Source: DASWHK01 sp036398215 (lineage in GTDB: Bacteria > Acidobacteriota > UBA890). From it: a DNA stretch of 7,896 nucleotides. The position numbers and the translations under genes are program-made. Each line of letters begins with the position of its first letter. Within the stretch, counting starts at the first letter, position 1. The DNA lies in assembly GCA_036398215.1 (NCBI GenBank), contig DASWHK010000332.1:1-7896 (forward strand), in the 5' to 3' direction. The notes under the pieces were generated by a model, which made no database searches, was not told the origin of the DNA, and saw nothing but the letters and a program-made list of their open reading frames with translations. Of the stretch, positions 1 through 6,159 are shown one piece after another.

Positions 1-64
1 CAGAGGCCCACGCGTCGCGACTGCGATCAGGCGAAGCGGAAGTGGGAACAGCCGAGCGGCGGGC
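1..64. other. Left-edge sequence, no feature
   Basis: Sixty-four bases beyond the stop codon of the DUF4350 gene. Nothing recognisable was seen; part of an adjacent gene could extend in from outside. Confidence 0.3.
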
Positions 65-1006
65 TCAGCTCTCCGGCAGGAGCCCGGTCAGCCAGTGCAG
101 CGCATTGAGCAGGAGCTGGGCGTTCTGCGCCCCCTCCGGCGTATTCATCCCGCGCCGCGCCGCCCCCGGGCCGACGAACTGGGCGACGGCCATGCCCGCT
201 TCTCCGAAGACCACCACCCGCCCGCTGCCCATGACCCGCGTCGCGGCTTGCAGCCAGCCCTCGACGTCGGTCCGCGGCGTGTCGTCACCGATCTCCCAGA
301 GACCCGCCGGGTGCATCGACTCGATTCCGGCCCCGATGACAAACAGCGGCTGGATGTCGGCGACCAGCGGCCGCATTGCGTGGCCGAAGAAGGTGGCGGC
401 GGAGTCGACCCGCTCGGCCGGGCCGCGGCCGTCGGCGATGGGATGCGGGGCCAGGGTCCCGTCGGAGCGGCGGAAGACGAGCGGGTCCCAGACCTCGTAG
501 TCGAGGGCGTAGCCGTCGAGCAGCTCGAGCCCGAGCGCCCGGCCGAGCGGCGCGGCGGCGCGGGGGAACGGGCGGTGGTCGACGAACAGGAGCAGCCCAC
601 CTCCGCCGTGGACCCAGTGCAGCAGCGCAACGATCTCACCGTCGGTGAACGCCGAGCCCAGCGTGTCGGATTCCTCGGCAGTCGCCGCCGGCAGGGCGTT
701 GGCGATGACCAGCAGATCCACGCCCGCCAGGCTCATCGGATCGATCGGGGTCTCGAGGTGACGAAGCCGGTAGCCATCCGCCGTCAACAGGCGCTCGAAC
801 GCGCCGGCGCTGCCATCGAGCGCCTCCCCGTTGTGGTGCGCCCGGTCGATCAGGACGATCGGGCCGGACCCCGGCGCATAGGCAGGCGCGGCGATGCGCG
901 GCTGGAAACTCGCATCGACGACCACGGGTTCCTGGGCAGCAGGCTGTCCAGCTCCGAGGAGCAATAAGGAAGCGCCGATTGCCCGAGACCAACGCCTCCC
1001 CGTCAT
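65..1006 (-). CDS. Secreted DUF4350 / GATase-like domain protein
   Basis: A 313-residue protein of unknown function. Residues 1-25 look like a Sec signal peptide: Arg-rich start, a LLLLGAG hydrophobic core and a probable signal peptidase I site around PAAQ-EP. The mature part reads as an alpha/beta, class I glutamine-amidotransferase-like fold: strand IVLID near residue 50, strand DLLVIANALP near 98, then the glycine-rich turn GGGGLLLFVD near 135. The C-terminal segment GRVVVFGEAGM...GMNTPEGAQNAQLLLNALHWL is typical of DUF4350 proteins. There is no cysteine anywhere in the protein, so the amidotransferase nucleophile is absent; a binding or structural role is more likely than catalysis. No good Shine-Dalgarno sequence precedes the ATG; it was chosen because it directly precedes the signal peptide. 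The gene is divergent from the M28 peptidase, so shared control is possible but not shown. The family call rests on pattern memory. Confidence 0.72.
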   Translation of the reverse strand: MTGRRWSRAIGASLLLLGAGQPAAQEPVVVDASFQPRIAAPAYAPGSGPIVLIDRAHHNGEALDGSAGAFERLLTADGYRLRHLETPIDPMSLAGVDLLVIANALPAATAEESDTLGSAFTDGEIVALLHWVHGGGGLLLFVDHRPFPRAAAPLGRALGLELLDGYALDYEVWDPLVFRRSDGTLAPHPIADGRGPAERVDSAATFFGHAMRPLVADIQPLFVIGAGIESMHPAGLWEIGDDTPRTDVEGWLQAATRVMGSGRVVVFGEAGMAVAQFVGPGAARRGMNTPEGAQNAQLLLNALHWLTGLLPES

Positions 1007-1277
1007 GGTGCGCTCACGATCCGGTCTTTCTCCAGATTTGACTCCGACAGGACGCTTACAAGCCTGGCGCCGACGCCTTCGTTGCTCAATTTCGGGGGAC
1101 GCAAAGGAGCCTCACGCCTCCTTCGATCGAGACCGGCGTTTGAGCTCTTCTAGCCTACGGACGGCCAGCCTGTCTACAGTGGGCCGCCGAAGTCGCTCTC
1201 GGAACACCCTATAATCCCCGGCGACGGGCGTCCTCGCAGGCGCCCCACCGTGAGACTCTTCGAGAGGTGATCAGATC
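1007..1277. other. Divergent intergenic region
   Basis: This 271-bp stretch separates the minus-strand DUF4350 gene from the plus-strand peptidase gene. It contains a perfect TATAAT at 1210-1215 on the plus strand, a 6-bp hairpin (AAGGAG at 1104-1109 with CTCCTT at 1118-1123, 8-nt loop) and the peptidase ribosome binding site at 1262-1270. No convincing promoter was seen for the minus-strand gene, and no small ORF with a good ribosome binding site. Confidence 0.6.
1210..1215 (+). promoter_or_regulatory. Candidate -10 box for the M28 peptidase gene
   Basis: A perfect TATAAT hexamer in otherwise GC-rich DNA. It would place transcription start near 1222 and give a leader of about 55 nt before the peptidase ATG at 1278. 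No recognisable TTGACA-like -35 box lies 16-18 bp upstream, so use by the housekeeping sigma factor is uncertain, or activator help may be needed. Confidence 0.45.
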
Positions 1278-2930
1278 ATGCGATCCACGAGCAAGCGCAA
1301 CTCCGTTTCCGTCCTCTTCTTCGTGCTCCTGGCGCTGGCGTCGGTATCGCTGCAGGCGTCGAGCCCCGCGATCGCGTCGCCACAGGAGCAGCTCGACGTC
1401 GACACGATCCTGCGGATCCGCGACGAGGGCCTCAACCGCTCGCAGGTCATGGACCACCTCAGCTGGCTGGCGGACGTGTACGGGCCGCGGCTGACCGGCT
1501 CGCCGCAGATCGAGCAGGCCAAGGAGTGGACGATCGCCCGCTTCGAGGAATGGGGCCTGGAGAACATCCACGAGGAGCGCTTCCCGTTCGGCAAGGGCTG
1601 GGAGGTGGTGCGCTTCCATGCCCACATGGTCGAGCCCCAGGTGATGCCGATCATCGGCTACCCGCGCTCCTGGTCGCCGAGCACCGACGGCACCGTGTTG
1701 TCCGAGGTCGCCTACGTGAGCCTCGAGACCGAGGATGACCTGGCGCGCTACCGCGGCCAGCTCGAGGGCAAGATCGTGCTCATGCAGCCGATTCGGCAGG
1801 TCGACATGCTCGAGGGCGACCTGGTGCTGCGGATGACCGAGGAGCTCAAGGAGGAGGCGCGGCGGACGCCGGTGAGCGCGGGCGGGGACACGGGAGGGCG
1901 CGGCGGAGGCGGCCGCGGCGGCCGCGGCGGCGCCGGTGACGAGGGCCCCCGGCGGCTGAGCAACAACGAGATCAGCCAGTTCCTGCTCGACGAAGACGTG
2001 GCGGCGCTGATCGACCGCGGCAGCGACGGAACCACACCGGCCGGCGGCAGCGAGCTTCCCTGGACCACCCAGCGCACCGACGGCGGCACCATCTTCCCCG
2101 GCGGCGGCGGGCCGCGCGACGAGAACGCGGGCTTGGCGACCGTACCCTCGGCCACCATAGCCATCGAACATTACAACCGGATGATGCGGATCCTCGAGAA
2201 GGGCCTCCCGGTGCAGATGGAGATCAACATCGAGACCCGCTACCACGAGGAGACCCAGCCCAACGGCTTCAACATCATCGCCGAGATCCCCGGCACCGAC
2301 CTGGCCGACGAGATCGTCATGATCGGCGGTCACTTCGACTCCACCCACGGCTCCGTCGGCGCCACCGACAACGCCACCGGCGTCTCGGCGATGATGGAGA
2401 CCATGCGCATCTTCAAGGCCCTCGGCATCCAGCCGCGCCGCACCGTGCGCATCGGCCTGTGGGGCGGCGAAGAGCAGGGGCTGATCGGCTCGCGCGTCTA
2501 CGTCACCGAGCACTTCGCCTCCCGCGACATGAGCGACATCAAGCCGGCCTACGAAGACTTTTCCGCCTACTTCAACATCGACAACGGCACCGGCCGCATC
2601 CACGGCGTCTGGCTGCAGGAGAACCTGGCGGTGAAGCCGATCTTCGCGCAGTGGATGACGATGCTCGACGACCTCGGCGTCGACACCTTGGGGCCGCGCA
2701 GCGTCAGCGGCACCGACCACGGCTCGTTCGACGCCGTCGGCCTGCCGGGCTTCCAGTTCATGCAGGACCGCCTCGAGTACAACGCCCGCACCCACCACTC
2801 CAACATGGACTTCTACGACCGGGTGCAGGCCGAGGACATGATCCAGATGGCCACCGTCGTCGCCGTGTTCACCTACAACGCCGCGATGCGGGATGAGAAG
2901 CTGCCGCGCAAGCCGCGGGAGCGCCAGTGA
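1278..2930 (+). CDS. Secreted M28-family zinc metallopeptidase
   Basis: A 550-residue exported di-zinc aminopeptidase/carboxypeptidase Q-like enzyme that probably trims peptides in the periplasm or outside the cell. Residues 1-33 form a signal peptide (KR start, hydrophobic core 10-25, AIA-S cleavage motif near 33). A protease-associated (PA) domain spans about 135-325 (EVAYVSLE..., LEGKIVLMQ). The M28 catalytic domain begins near NGFNIIAEI (329). Expected metal and catalytic residues are visible: H352 in GGHFDS, D364 in ATDNATG, the E398-E399 pair in WGGEEQG (general base and ligand), D435 in FNIDNG, and H506/H507 in THHSNMD. The start is supported by GAGAGGTGA at 1262-1270, about 7 nt upstream. 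A Gly/Arg-rich insert (about residues 201-220) and a smaller PGGGGP loop near 275 interrupt the PA domain. The substrate cannot be told from sequence. The gene is monocistronic, with the convergent vapBC downstream. A long antisense ORF over it is a codon-bias shadow. Confidence 0.95.
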   Translation: MRSTSKRNSVSVLFFVLLALASVSLQASSPAIASPQEQLDVDTILRIRDEGLNRSQVMDHLSWLADVYGPRLTGSPQIEQAKEWTIARFEEWGLENIHEERFPFGKGWEVVRFHAHMVEPQVMPIIGYPRSWSPSTDGTVLSEVAYVSLETEDDLARYRGQLEGKIVLMQPIRQVDMLEGDLVLRMTEELKEEARRTPVSAGGDTGGRGGGGRGGRGGAGDEGPRRLSNNEISQFLLDEDVAALIDRGSDGTTPAGGSELPWTTQRTDGGTIFPGGGGPRDENAGLATVPSATIAIEHYNRMMRILEKGLPVQMEINIETRYHEETQPNGFNIIAEIPGTDLADEIVMIGGHFDSTHGSVGATDNATGVSAMMETMRIFKALGIQPRRTVRIGLWGGEEQGLIGSRVYVTEHFASRDMSDIKPAYEDFSAYFNIDNGTGRIHGVWLQENLAVKPIFAQWMTMLDDLGVDTLGPRSVSGTDHGSFDAVGLPGFQFMQDRLEYNARTHHSNMDFYDRVQAEDMIQMATVVAVFTYNAAMRDEKLPRKPRERQ

Positions 2931-3003
2931 ACCTCCGATGGGTCTGGCGCGTGGGTCTTGCGCTCCCGAGATCTGGCGGCGGTCCCCGTCATGCGCGGGC
3001 CGG

Positions 3004-3402
3004 CTACACGGCCCAATCTTCGATCTGCAGCTCGTCGACGCGGCCGAACTCGGCGACGTTGTGGGTGACCAGCACGGCGCCCAACGAGCGCGCGTGGCCG
3101 GCGATCAAGGTGTCGTAGAAGCCGATCGGGGTCCCGGCGGTGGCGAGCGCGGCGCGCACCTGCGCCGCCATGCGTGCCGCGCCCGCGTCGAAGGGAAGGA
3201 CATCGACCCGGCTCAAGAAGCTTCCGATGACGATGAGCAGCTCCTCGCAGCGGGTCGAGCGCCGGGCACCGTACTCGAGCTCATACCGGGCGATCGTCGA
3301 AACCTTCAGCTCGCCGAGCCGAAAGCGGCGCATTCTGTCGATGGCGGCGGGATGCGTGCGCTTCATCACGTAGCTGCACGTATCGGTGTCGAGCAGATAC
3401 AT
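3004..3402 (-). CDS. vapC: VapC-type PIN-domain toxin ribonuclease
   Basis: A 132-residue PIN-domain protein of normal VapC length. VapC toxins are Mg-dependent endoribonucleases, usually cutting tRNA or rRNA, and are held inactive by VapB. The N-terminal signature LLDTDTCSYVMK carries the first acidic residue, D5, although the common DTN is DTD here. E41 in ARYELEYGA is the second acidic residue, and D97 in GFYDTLIAGHA the third. The end VLVTHNVAEFGRV...IEDW matches the usual VTxNxxEF...W finish, with N115 at the fourth site. All core acidic residues are present, so the toxin looks intact. Its ATG shares one base with the vapB stop (TGATG), which implies translational coupling and explains why it has no Shine-Dalgarno sequence of its own. 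It is convergent with the peptidase gene, 73 bp apart. The RNA target cannot be predicted. Confidence 0.93.
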   Translation of the reverse strand: MYLLDTDTCSYVMKRTHPAAIDRMRRFRLGELKVSTIARYELEYGARRSTRCEELLIVIGSFLSRVDVLPFDAGAARMAAQVRAALATAGTPIGFYDTLIAGHARSLGAVLVTHNVAEFGRVDELQIEDWAV

Positions 3403-3674
3403 CAGAAGATCTCGCGGTCCTCGACCGGCGGGTCCTCTCCCGTATCGAAGTCGGCCGGGAGCGAGTTGGCGGGATCGGCGAAGAAGCTCTCCCAGCAGTT
3501 CTCGTCGCCGGGCTTCGGCCGGATCACGAGAGCGTCCCCTCGCCTCTCGATCGTGACCTCATCAGTATCGAAGCTCATGTCCACCGGGATTCGAATCGCC
3601 TGGTTGCTTCCGTTGCGGAAGACGCGGGCCCTTACCGGTTGCACGGAGTCTCTGCTGTTCTCACGGCGCGCCAT
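3402..3674 (-). CDS. vapB: VapB-type AbrB-fold antitoxin
   Basis: A 90-residue antitoxin directly upstream of vapC, overlapping it by one base. The N-terminal half holds the swapped-hairpin AbrB/SpoVT DNA-binding fold (VRARVFRNGSNQAIRIP at about 14-30, then VTIERRGDALVIRP). The C-terminal half is acidic with the conserved W..FF motif (WESFF near 61), the tail that wraps the PIN toxin. In this family VapB dimers, alone or with VapC, repress their own promoter. The ATG chosen lies inside a perfect inverted repeat and has no Shine-Dalgarno sequence, fitting a leaderless mRNA. The family's core normally starts only a few residues in, so the in-frame GTG at codon 11 (3644-3642) is an alternative start that would remove an atypical extension, although its ribosome binding site is also poor. 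The pair may serve in stress response or element stabilisation; no mobile element is visible nearby. Confidence 0.9.
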   Translation of the reverse strand: MARRENSRDSVQPVRARVFRNGSNQAIRIPVDMSFDTDEVTIERRGDALVIRPKPGDENCWESFFADPANSLPADFDTGEDPPVEDREIF

Positions 3675-3691
3675 ATGTTATGAGCATATGG
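3671..3691. promoter_or_regulatory. Inverted repeat over the vapB start, likely VapBC operator
   Basis: A perfect inverted repeat: CCATATG (3671-3677) and CATATGG (3685-3691), with 7-bp arms and a 7-bp AT-rich spacer. It overlaps both the proposed -10 box and the vapB ATG. VapB antitoxins of the AbrB type bind palindromes at their own promoter, so autoregulation is the natural reading. Binding is inferred, not shown. Confidence 0.6.
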
Positions 3692-3712
3692 TACCGAGCT
3701 GCGGGGATGCAA
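3683..3712 (-). promoter_or_regulatory. vapB: Candidate vapBC promoter, leaderless
   Basis: On the minus strand, TTGCAT (3712-3707) and TATGCT (3688-3683) are separated by 18 bp. The -10 box ends 8 nt before the A of the vapB ATG, so transcription would begin at or within a base or two of the start codon. This matches the absence of a Shine-Dalgarno sequence. Both boxes are imperfect (TTG in the -35; TAT..T in the -10). Confidence 0.42.
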
Positions 3713-3753
3713 CCTGTCTTCCCCCTATGACGGCCACGGACAGATCAATTCCG

Positions 3754-3799
3754 CCGTTGCTGCGCGCGCGAAGTTCTCAACGGATCGCGCAGCGAACGG
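3754..3799 (-). terminator. Long hairpin behind the dehydrogenase/hydrolase operon
   Basis: CCGTTGCTGCGCG (3754-3766) pairs with CGCGCAGCGAACGG (3786-3799): 13 base pairs with one bulged G and a 19-nt loop. It lies about 40 bp past the stop of the MBL-fold hydrolase gene and before the vapBC promoter on the same strand. There is no T-run after the stem on the minus strand, so it is not a canonical intrinsic terminator. It could be a Rho-associated or 3'-end-stabilising stem that insulates vapBC from read-through. The structure is seen directly; its function is inferred. Confidence 0.45.
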
Positions 3800-3839
3800 G
3801 GGCATCTAGGCTCAGAGGTTCGGGCCAGACCGACGGTTG

Positions 3840-4643
3840 TCAGGTCGCGTCCACGACGCGGCTGCCGGGGGCGATCTCGTCGCCGCCGTCGTCGAAGCGG
3901 ACCCAGCACTTGGTGCCGCCGTCGTAGTCCATGGCCCGTAGCACCAGGTCGGCAGGGCGGCCCATCGCCATGCAGCGGGCGATGTCGGGCTCGTCGAGAC
4001 CGCGCCAGATGCGGATGAACGGGTTGCCCTCCCACTCGGCGCCGATGGTCGTGAAGTCGGTGTGACCCGGGTAGACGGCGAGCTCGTGGGGCAGGCCCAT
4101 CAGCGTGTCCATGATCGAGGCGCGGAGGTCGGCGAAGGTTGTGTGGCCGGGGGCCAGCGTGCCGCCGACGGTCCCCTTGAAGAGGGTGTCGCCGGAGAAG
4201 ACGCCGGAGTCCCCCCCGACCTCGTCGAAGCCCCGCCCCTCGCGCAGCGCCGCGCCGGCCTCGCCGGTGGCGACGACGAACGCCAGCATGCCTTTGGTAT
4301 GGCCGGGCGTGTGCAGGGCCTTGATCGTGAGCCCGCCGCTGGTGATCACATCGCCGCCGACGATCGTCTCGTCGTACGGCCCCTGGAACAGGTCGGCCTC
4401 GGCCGCCGGGACGAAGATCGGACAGCCGTACTCGCTCTGGAAGAAGTCGTTGCAGGCGACGTGATCGGCGTGATGGTGGGTGCACAGCAAGTGGGTCACG
4501 GTCAGCGAGGCCTTGCCGATCGCTTCGACGAGGGGCGCCGCCGGGCCGCCGGCGTCGATGATCACGGCGCTGCCGCCGGGCTCGTCGCCGACCACGAAGC
4601 TGTTCGCAAGGTACTGCTCATTGAGGGCCCTTTCAACGATCAT
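3840..4643 (-). CDS. Glyoxalase II-like metallo-beta-lactamase-fold hydrolase
   Basis: A 267-residue cytosolic di-zinc hydrolase of the MBL superfamily, close to the glyoxalase II (hydroxyacyl-thiol hydrolase) branch. The metal site is complete: THHHADH (residues 55-61), H115 in TPGHT, D152 in SGDTLF and H194 in YPGHT. The early strand VIIDAGG (27-33) and the late WEGNPF (204-209) also fit that branch. The last ~55 residues form a small, less conserved C-terminal part. The start is fixed by a strong AGGAGGAGG about 6 nt upstream of the ATG. It follows the class III-type dehydrogenase by 43 bp on the same strand, so the two are probably co-transcribed. A dehydrogenase that oxidises a thiol-formaldehyde adduct and an MBL hydrolase that cleaves the resulting S-formyl thioester make a coherent pathway; a comparable dehydrogenase/MBL neighbourhood is known around mycothiol-dependent formaldehyde dehydrogenase in actinobacteria. 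The substrate here is inferred. Confidence 0.93.
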   Translation of the reverse strand: MIVERALNEQYLANSFVVGDEPGGSAVIIDAGGPAAPLVEAIGKASLTVTHLLCTHHHADHVACNDFFQSEYGCPIFVPAAEADLFQGPYDETIVGGDVITSGGLTIKALHTPGHTKGMLAFVVATGEAGAALREGRGFDEVGGDSGVFSGDTLFKGTVGGTLAPGHTTFADLRASIMDTLMGLPHELAVYPGHTDFTTIGAEWEGNPFIRIWRGLDEPDIARCMAMGRPADLVLRAMDYDGGTKCWVRFDDGGDEIAPGSRVVDAT

Positions 4644-4686
4644 TTCGCCTCCTCCTGGTTCCGCGTCGATTTCCGGCGCCAGCCCA

Positions 4687-5922
4687 TCAGAACGTGATCA
4701 CCGAGCGGATGCCGTCCTGCGCCTCCATCAGCTCGAAGCCTTTGTTGACCTCGCCGAGCGTGATGTGGTGCGAGATGAAGCCGTCGAGGTCGAGCTCTCC
4801 CCTCAGGTACATGTCGACGAGCTGCGGCACGTTGGTGCGCCCACGGGTGCCGCCGAAGCTGCCGCCCAGGACCTTGCGGCCGGTGATGAGGTATCGGGGG
4901 ACGATGTCGAGGGTCTCGCCCTTGCCGGCGACGCCAAGGATCGTGCACACGCCCCAGCCCATCCGCGCCGCCTCGACCGCCTGCCGCATCACGCCGACGT
5001 TGCCGGTGGCCTCGAAGGTGTAGTCGGCGCCGAAGCCGCCGGTCATGTCGAGGATCTGTTGCACCGGGTCCGGATCGGTTCCCGAATCGGCGGCCCCACC
5101 GGCGGCTCCGGCAGCGCCTCCCGAAGCGGCGCCTCCATCGCCGGCCCCGGCAGCGCCCCCCGAAGCGGCGCCTCCACCCCCGGCGGCGGCAGCGCTTCCC
5201 TGAGCACGTGCGACGATCACGTCGGTGGCGCCGTACTTCTTCGCCACTTCGAGCCGCTCGGCCGACAGGTCGACGGCGATGATCCGCTCGGCGCCGCGCA
5301 GCTTGCAGCCGGCGATGGCGCCGAGCCCCACCAGCCCGGCGCCGAACACCGCGCAGGTCGATCCCGCCTCGACCTCCGCCTTGTACAAGGCGGCGCCCAG
5401 GCCGGTCGCCGCCCCGCAGGCCAACGTGCAGACGACGTCGAGCCCGGCCTCCTTGTCGATCTTCGCCAGGGCGATCTCCGGCATCACCGTGTACTCGGCG
5501 AAGGTGCTGGTGCCCATGAAATGGCGGATCGGCTCGCCATCGCGCGACAGCCGCGGCGTGCCGTCGGGCATCACCCCCTTGCCCTGGGTCTCGCGAATCG
5601 CCATGCAGATGTTGGTCTTGCCGCTCGTGCAATGGACGCACTGGCCGCACTCGGGGGAGAACAGGGTGATGACATGGTCGCCGGGCCGCACCAGCGTGAC
5701 GCCGTCGCCGACCGCCTCGACGACGCCGGCACCCTCGTGGCCGAGAACCGTGGGCACGTAGCCGCTCGGATCGGCGCCGCTGGCCGTGTACAGGTCGGTG
5801 TGGCAAACCCCGCAGGCCTCCACCCTGACCAGCGCCTCGCCGGCCTTCGGCTCCGCCAGATCCAGCTCCTGGACGCTCAACGGGCGACCGAACTCCTCCA
5901 GTACAGCGGCGCGGATCTTCAT
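4687..5922 (-). CDS. Class III-type zinc alcohol dehydrogenase (thiol-formaldehyde dehydrogenase-like) with repeat insert
   Basis: A 411-residue medium-chain zinc dehydrogenase resembling S-(hydroxymethyl)glutathione dehydrogenase/class III ADH, which oxidises thiol-bound formaldehyde with NAD. Catalytic zinc ligands are C40 (GVCHTD), H62 (LGHEGAG) and C169 (ACGAATG). The structural zinc site is C92, C95, C98 and C106. The Rossmann motif GAGLVG (194-199) is followed by D218, favouring NAD over NADP. R110, four residues after C106, matches the arginine that holds the glutathione carboxylate in human class III ADH, and D51 matches its partner; the nearby glutamate is replaced by S53. Typical class III enzymes have about 370 residues. 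The excess here is a Gly/Ala-rich insert at about 239-286, between GATDVIVA and VQQILDMTGGFGADYTFEATG, built from a 13-residue tandem repeat. AAGGAG precedes the ATG by 6 nt. First gene of a two-gene operon with the MBL hydrolase. The thiol cofactor (glutathione or another) is not certain. Confidence 0.94.
   Translation of the reverse strand: MKIRAAVLEEFGRPLSVQELDLAEPKAGEALVRVEACGVCHTDLYTASGADPSGYVPTVLGHEGAGVVEAVGDGVTLVRPGDHVITLFSPECGQCVHCTSGKTNICMAIRETQGKGVMPDGTPRLSRDGEPIRHFMGTSTFAEYTVMPEIALAKIDKEAGLDVVCTLACGAATGLGAALYKAEVEAGSTCAVFGAGLVGLGAIAGCKLRGAERIIAVDLSAERLEVAKKYGATDVIVARAQGSAAAAGGGGAASGGAAGAGDGGAASGGAAGAAGGAADSGTDPDPVQQILDMTGGFGADYTFEATGNVGVMRQAVEAARMGWGVCTILGVAGKGETLDIVPRYLITGRKVLGGSFGGTRGRTNVPQLVDMYLRGELDLDGFISHHITLGEVNKGFELMEAQDGIRSVITF
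5104..5205 (-). repeat. 39-bp in-frame tandem repeat inside the dehydrogenase
   Basis: Two full 39-bp units lie back to back (5104-5142 and 5143-5181) and differ at 4 positions. A degenerate partial third copy follows at 5182-5205 (19 of 24 bases match). The unit is exactly 13 codons: the protein reads GGGGAASGGAAGA then GDGGAASGGAAGA (residues 248-273). The repeats sit in an insert that breaks the NAD-binding domain of the alcohol dehydrogenase but keep the reading frame. Confidence 0.85.
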
Positions 5923-6159
5923 GCGGACTCCTTATCGCTCATGGTCCCTTCCTGCCCAACGGCGCGGGCCCCGGGTGGCCGGAGGCCTGGCGCATGCCTA
6001 GCTTAGACAACGCCGCTGGACCTCGACCTTCCCCACCATGGCGCCGACGTTTGTGGACGGCGGTCCGGCGCCGGGAGTAGAATTCTCTTCTCGGCTCCCG
6101 AGGTTCCCGGCTCCCAACGGGATCAACCACACCCACGTCCCCCAGCAGGAGTTTGAAAC
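5923..6159. other. Divergent intergenic region
   Basis: A 237-bp stretch between the minus-strand dehydrogenase and the plus-strand small secreted protein. It holds the dehydrogenase ribosome binding site (AAGGAG on the minus strand, just above 5922) and the AGGAG of the small gene (about 6146-6150). TAGAAT at 6078-6083 on the plus strand is a possible -10 box for the small gene, but no matching -35 was found. CGGCTCCC occurs twice around 6091-6116. No further gene was recognised. Confidence 0.5.

Noticed and set aside
95..967. Plus-strand ORF of 290 codons over the DUF4350 gene
   Set aside because: The minus-strand frame has a signal peptide and coherent alpha/beta motifs; the plus frame is rich in scattered R/D/G typical of a shadow.
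1209..2798. Minus-strand ORF of 529 codons opposite the M28 peptidase
   Set aside because: The plus strand carries a signal peptide and all M28 zinc motifs. The antisense frame is a repetitive mirror of high-GC codon use (runs of VDA, HLGD-like text) with no recognisable domain.
3004..3674. vapBC as cargo of a mobile element or genomic island
   Set aside because: No integrase, transposase, tRNA, terminal repeats or clear base-composition break is visible on either side.
2893..3927. Plus-strand ORF of 344 codons across vapBC
   Set aside because: It covers the opposite strand of two clear toxin-antitoxin genes and their promoter; no family resemblance.
5104..5205. CRISPR array
   Set aside because: The 39-bp units are directly adjacent with no unique spacers and lie in frame in a coding region.
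4480..6006. Plus-strand ORF of 508 codons over the dehydrogenase
   Set aside because: It is antisense to a gene with complete zinc-ADH motifs and a good ribosome binding site; the translation is low-complexity and unlike any family.
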